Source of the DNA: Mesostigma viride
Taxonomy: Eukaryota; Streptophyta; Mesostigmatophyceae; Mesostigmatales; Mesostigmataceae
Length of the DNA stretch: 40,000 nucleotides
Direction: 5' to 3'
Assembly (NCBI GenBank): GCA_009746045.1
Contig: RPFO01000692.1
Coordinates: 157,501 to 197,500, forward strand
The notes beneath the pieces were generated by a model that searched no databases, was not told where the DNA came from, and saw nothing but the letters and a program-made list of their open reading frames with translations. Every line of letters starts with the position of its first letter. Position 1 is the stretch's first letter. The position numbers and the translations under genes are program-made. Below are positions 38,467 to 40,000 of the stretch, one piece after another.

Positions 38467-40000
38467 GCTGATGGCGGGCGGATGATGGTGGGTGGGGTGG
38501 ACTGGTGGCGTCGCGTGCTGCGACAATCAAGTGGAGAGGGGGGGGTGAGCGAGGACGAATTGGGTGGCCGAGACGGGTGAGGAGGCGGTGAGCGAGGAGA
38601 GAGGGCTGGCGTGCGAAGAACCAGTGAAGCTCAGAAGCCGGTGAACGAGGAGGAGGAGGGTGTGAAGAGCATGCGATGAGAGAATAGGGCCGTAAGGGTG
38701 GCTTGATAGCCGTGGAGGAGTTAGGCCTGGTGGAGGGTGAGGCACAAGTAACGGGTGGAGGGTGAGGCACAACTAACTGGTGGAGGGTGAGGCAAAACTA
38801 ACAGGGAAGAGCGCGCGAGAGCCGGCTGGCAGAGGGTCCAGGTGACAAGCATGTCCGGTTGTAGAGATTAGGAGCGGCTAGAAGCGTCCGCACATGGGTC
38901 AACACAAACGCAGGATCGTTAATGGATGGTGGAACGTTGATTACTGGGTTGGAAGCATGATAGGCAGGTTAACGTTGAAATTGGGCGGGTTCACCGGGAA
39001 ATTGGTGGAAAAGGGGGAGTTCGTGGGGGCATAAAGAACTGTACTTTCGTGGTGGAGGGGGTGCGTGCCAGGGGTCAAGGCCCCAAGGATTTGCGGGGGG
39101 CGGGGGGCCAGGAGAGGTGATACTTTCAATGCCCATCCCCACTCCCAGTCCCAACCCCATCCCTAACGGCACTCCACCCACCCTGTCACACACAGGTACC
39201 CCTGTTTGCGCAACGGAGGAAGCAAGTGCGACGCACCGACATGCGGAGCTGACGCCAGCAGAGCTGGTGAAACCTAAACGTGCCCCGTCACTATGCCACC
39301 TAATGATCTGCATAATCTATGGAGATTACAAAGACCCCGACGTTGCGCACCAGTCTACTGTAACATATAATTAAAAAGCAACGCGAAAACCACGTGCAGG
39401 GATAATCCACAGCCGTGGCATCCCGCTGCGCAGATTGTGGCTGTTGCAGCAGCAGCCATGCAAAATCGTGGCATTTGAAAATTTGCAAGCGGGAAACATC
39501 GTTTAAACCGACAAGGAGTATGGGCAGGGCGCCGGGAGCGAGGACGCACAGTTTTTCGCGAAGCGATTCGGGGCACAGTTTTTCGCAAACAGCAGTCTGC
39601 ACCCGCACCTTCGCGAGCCCTGGGTAGCCTCTTGGAATGTGCTTGCGATCCGAGCCTTGTGGTCGCAAAACGAGCCTTGTTTGCTGAGCTTATTGGACTA
39701 AAGTGTAGCGGTGTACATTATCCCAAGCCTTTTCTTTGCTGTACGCAGTTCTTCGCGGGGAAACTAGAGGTAAGATCCCTTATCGCAGCGTGACCCAACC
39801 TCGACTGGACCAACATAGCCGCCCTTATAAAGAAGCACGCAGCGCTCGAGTGCGCAGATTACAATCGCGCCAGGAAATTCAATACAGGCAGTCAATATCA
39901 CTGAAGATGCTCGTCATCGCCGCGCATCGGGCGGCACACATGGCATAAAATTGACAAGAGTTGTTTGCCTCAAGCGCTGGGAAATCTGAAATACACGTCA
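38467..40000. other. Right edge, no supported gene
   Basis: Upstream of the membrane-protein gene the sequence is GA/GGT-rich with repeated GGTGGAGGGTGAGGCA (38733-38795). A plus ORF at 39415-39627 has a CADCGCC...HLKIC pattern that could be a chance zinc-finger-like spacing. GCACAGTTTTTCGC occurs twice at 39547-39590. Confidence 0.4.

Noticed and set aside
1-40000. CRISPR array, phage, bacterial operon or secretion system
   Set aside because: None of the required repeats, promoters or gene order is present; the window is eukaryotic nuclear DNA.

Overview
This is a nuclear genome window from a photosynthetic eukaryote, most plausibly a unicellular green alga; I cannot name the species. Evidence for this: GT-AG introns with consistent phases, GC-rich exons in AT-richer spacers, a plastid-type elongation factor P behind a transit peptide, a plant-type aleurain/cathepsin H, and a SIN3-like protein starting MKRAREE as plant SIN3 proteins do. 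There is no bacterial operon structure, rRNA, intact tRNA or CRISPR array.

Layout. 0-3 kb: first exon of plastid EF-P (minus, rest off the left edge), divergent from an intronless aleurain-like protease, with a Tc1/mariner-type MITE between them. 3-6 kb: a retroposon graveyard with several copies of a short SINE and a decayed LINE reverse-transcriptase tail. 6.1-9.7 kb: a minus-strand gene for a long low-complexity acidic protein ending in a Myb/SANT domain that only appears after splicing. 10.9-13.3 kb: a four-exon minus-strand gene of unknown family. 14.5-17.1 kb: a four-exon glycerophosphodiester phosphodiesterase, whose last intron is a (CAC)n array up to the splice acceptor. 18.7-25.1 kb: LINE tails, a broken LINE ORF1, a ~1 kb terminal-inverted-repeat transposon carrying a MITE, and a nest of at least five retroposon insertions whose order can be read from target-site duplications. 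25.4-28.3 kb: a five-exon minus-strand CCDC137-like nucleolar-type gene. 29.8-34.2 kb: a five-exon SIN3-like gene with PAH domains. 35-37.6 kb: more LINE tails. 37.8-38.5 kb: a small integral membrane protein. The last 1.5 kb has no gene I can support.

The most interesting content is between and inside the genes. (1) One short retroposon family (SINE-1, full length ~133 bp) leaves target-site-duplicated insertions truncated to 86, 41, 16 and even 11 bp; one sits in the SIN3-like gene with target duplication CAAGGT, so it carries its own AG|GT splice geometry like an introner. (2) At least three otherwise different LINE 3' ends share one RNA hairpin plan (4-bp stem, 1-nt bulge, 5-bp stem, CAAC-type tetraloop, then a short A/T-rich repeat tail) with compensatory changes. 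(3) Exon-intron boundaries have been tandemly duplicated and left as decayed pseudo-exon ends: three of three internal donor sites in the SIN3-like gene, plus acceptors in the unknown gene and the CCDC137-like gene. The gene models rest on my own splice-site reading and phase matching, not on transcripts.
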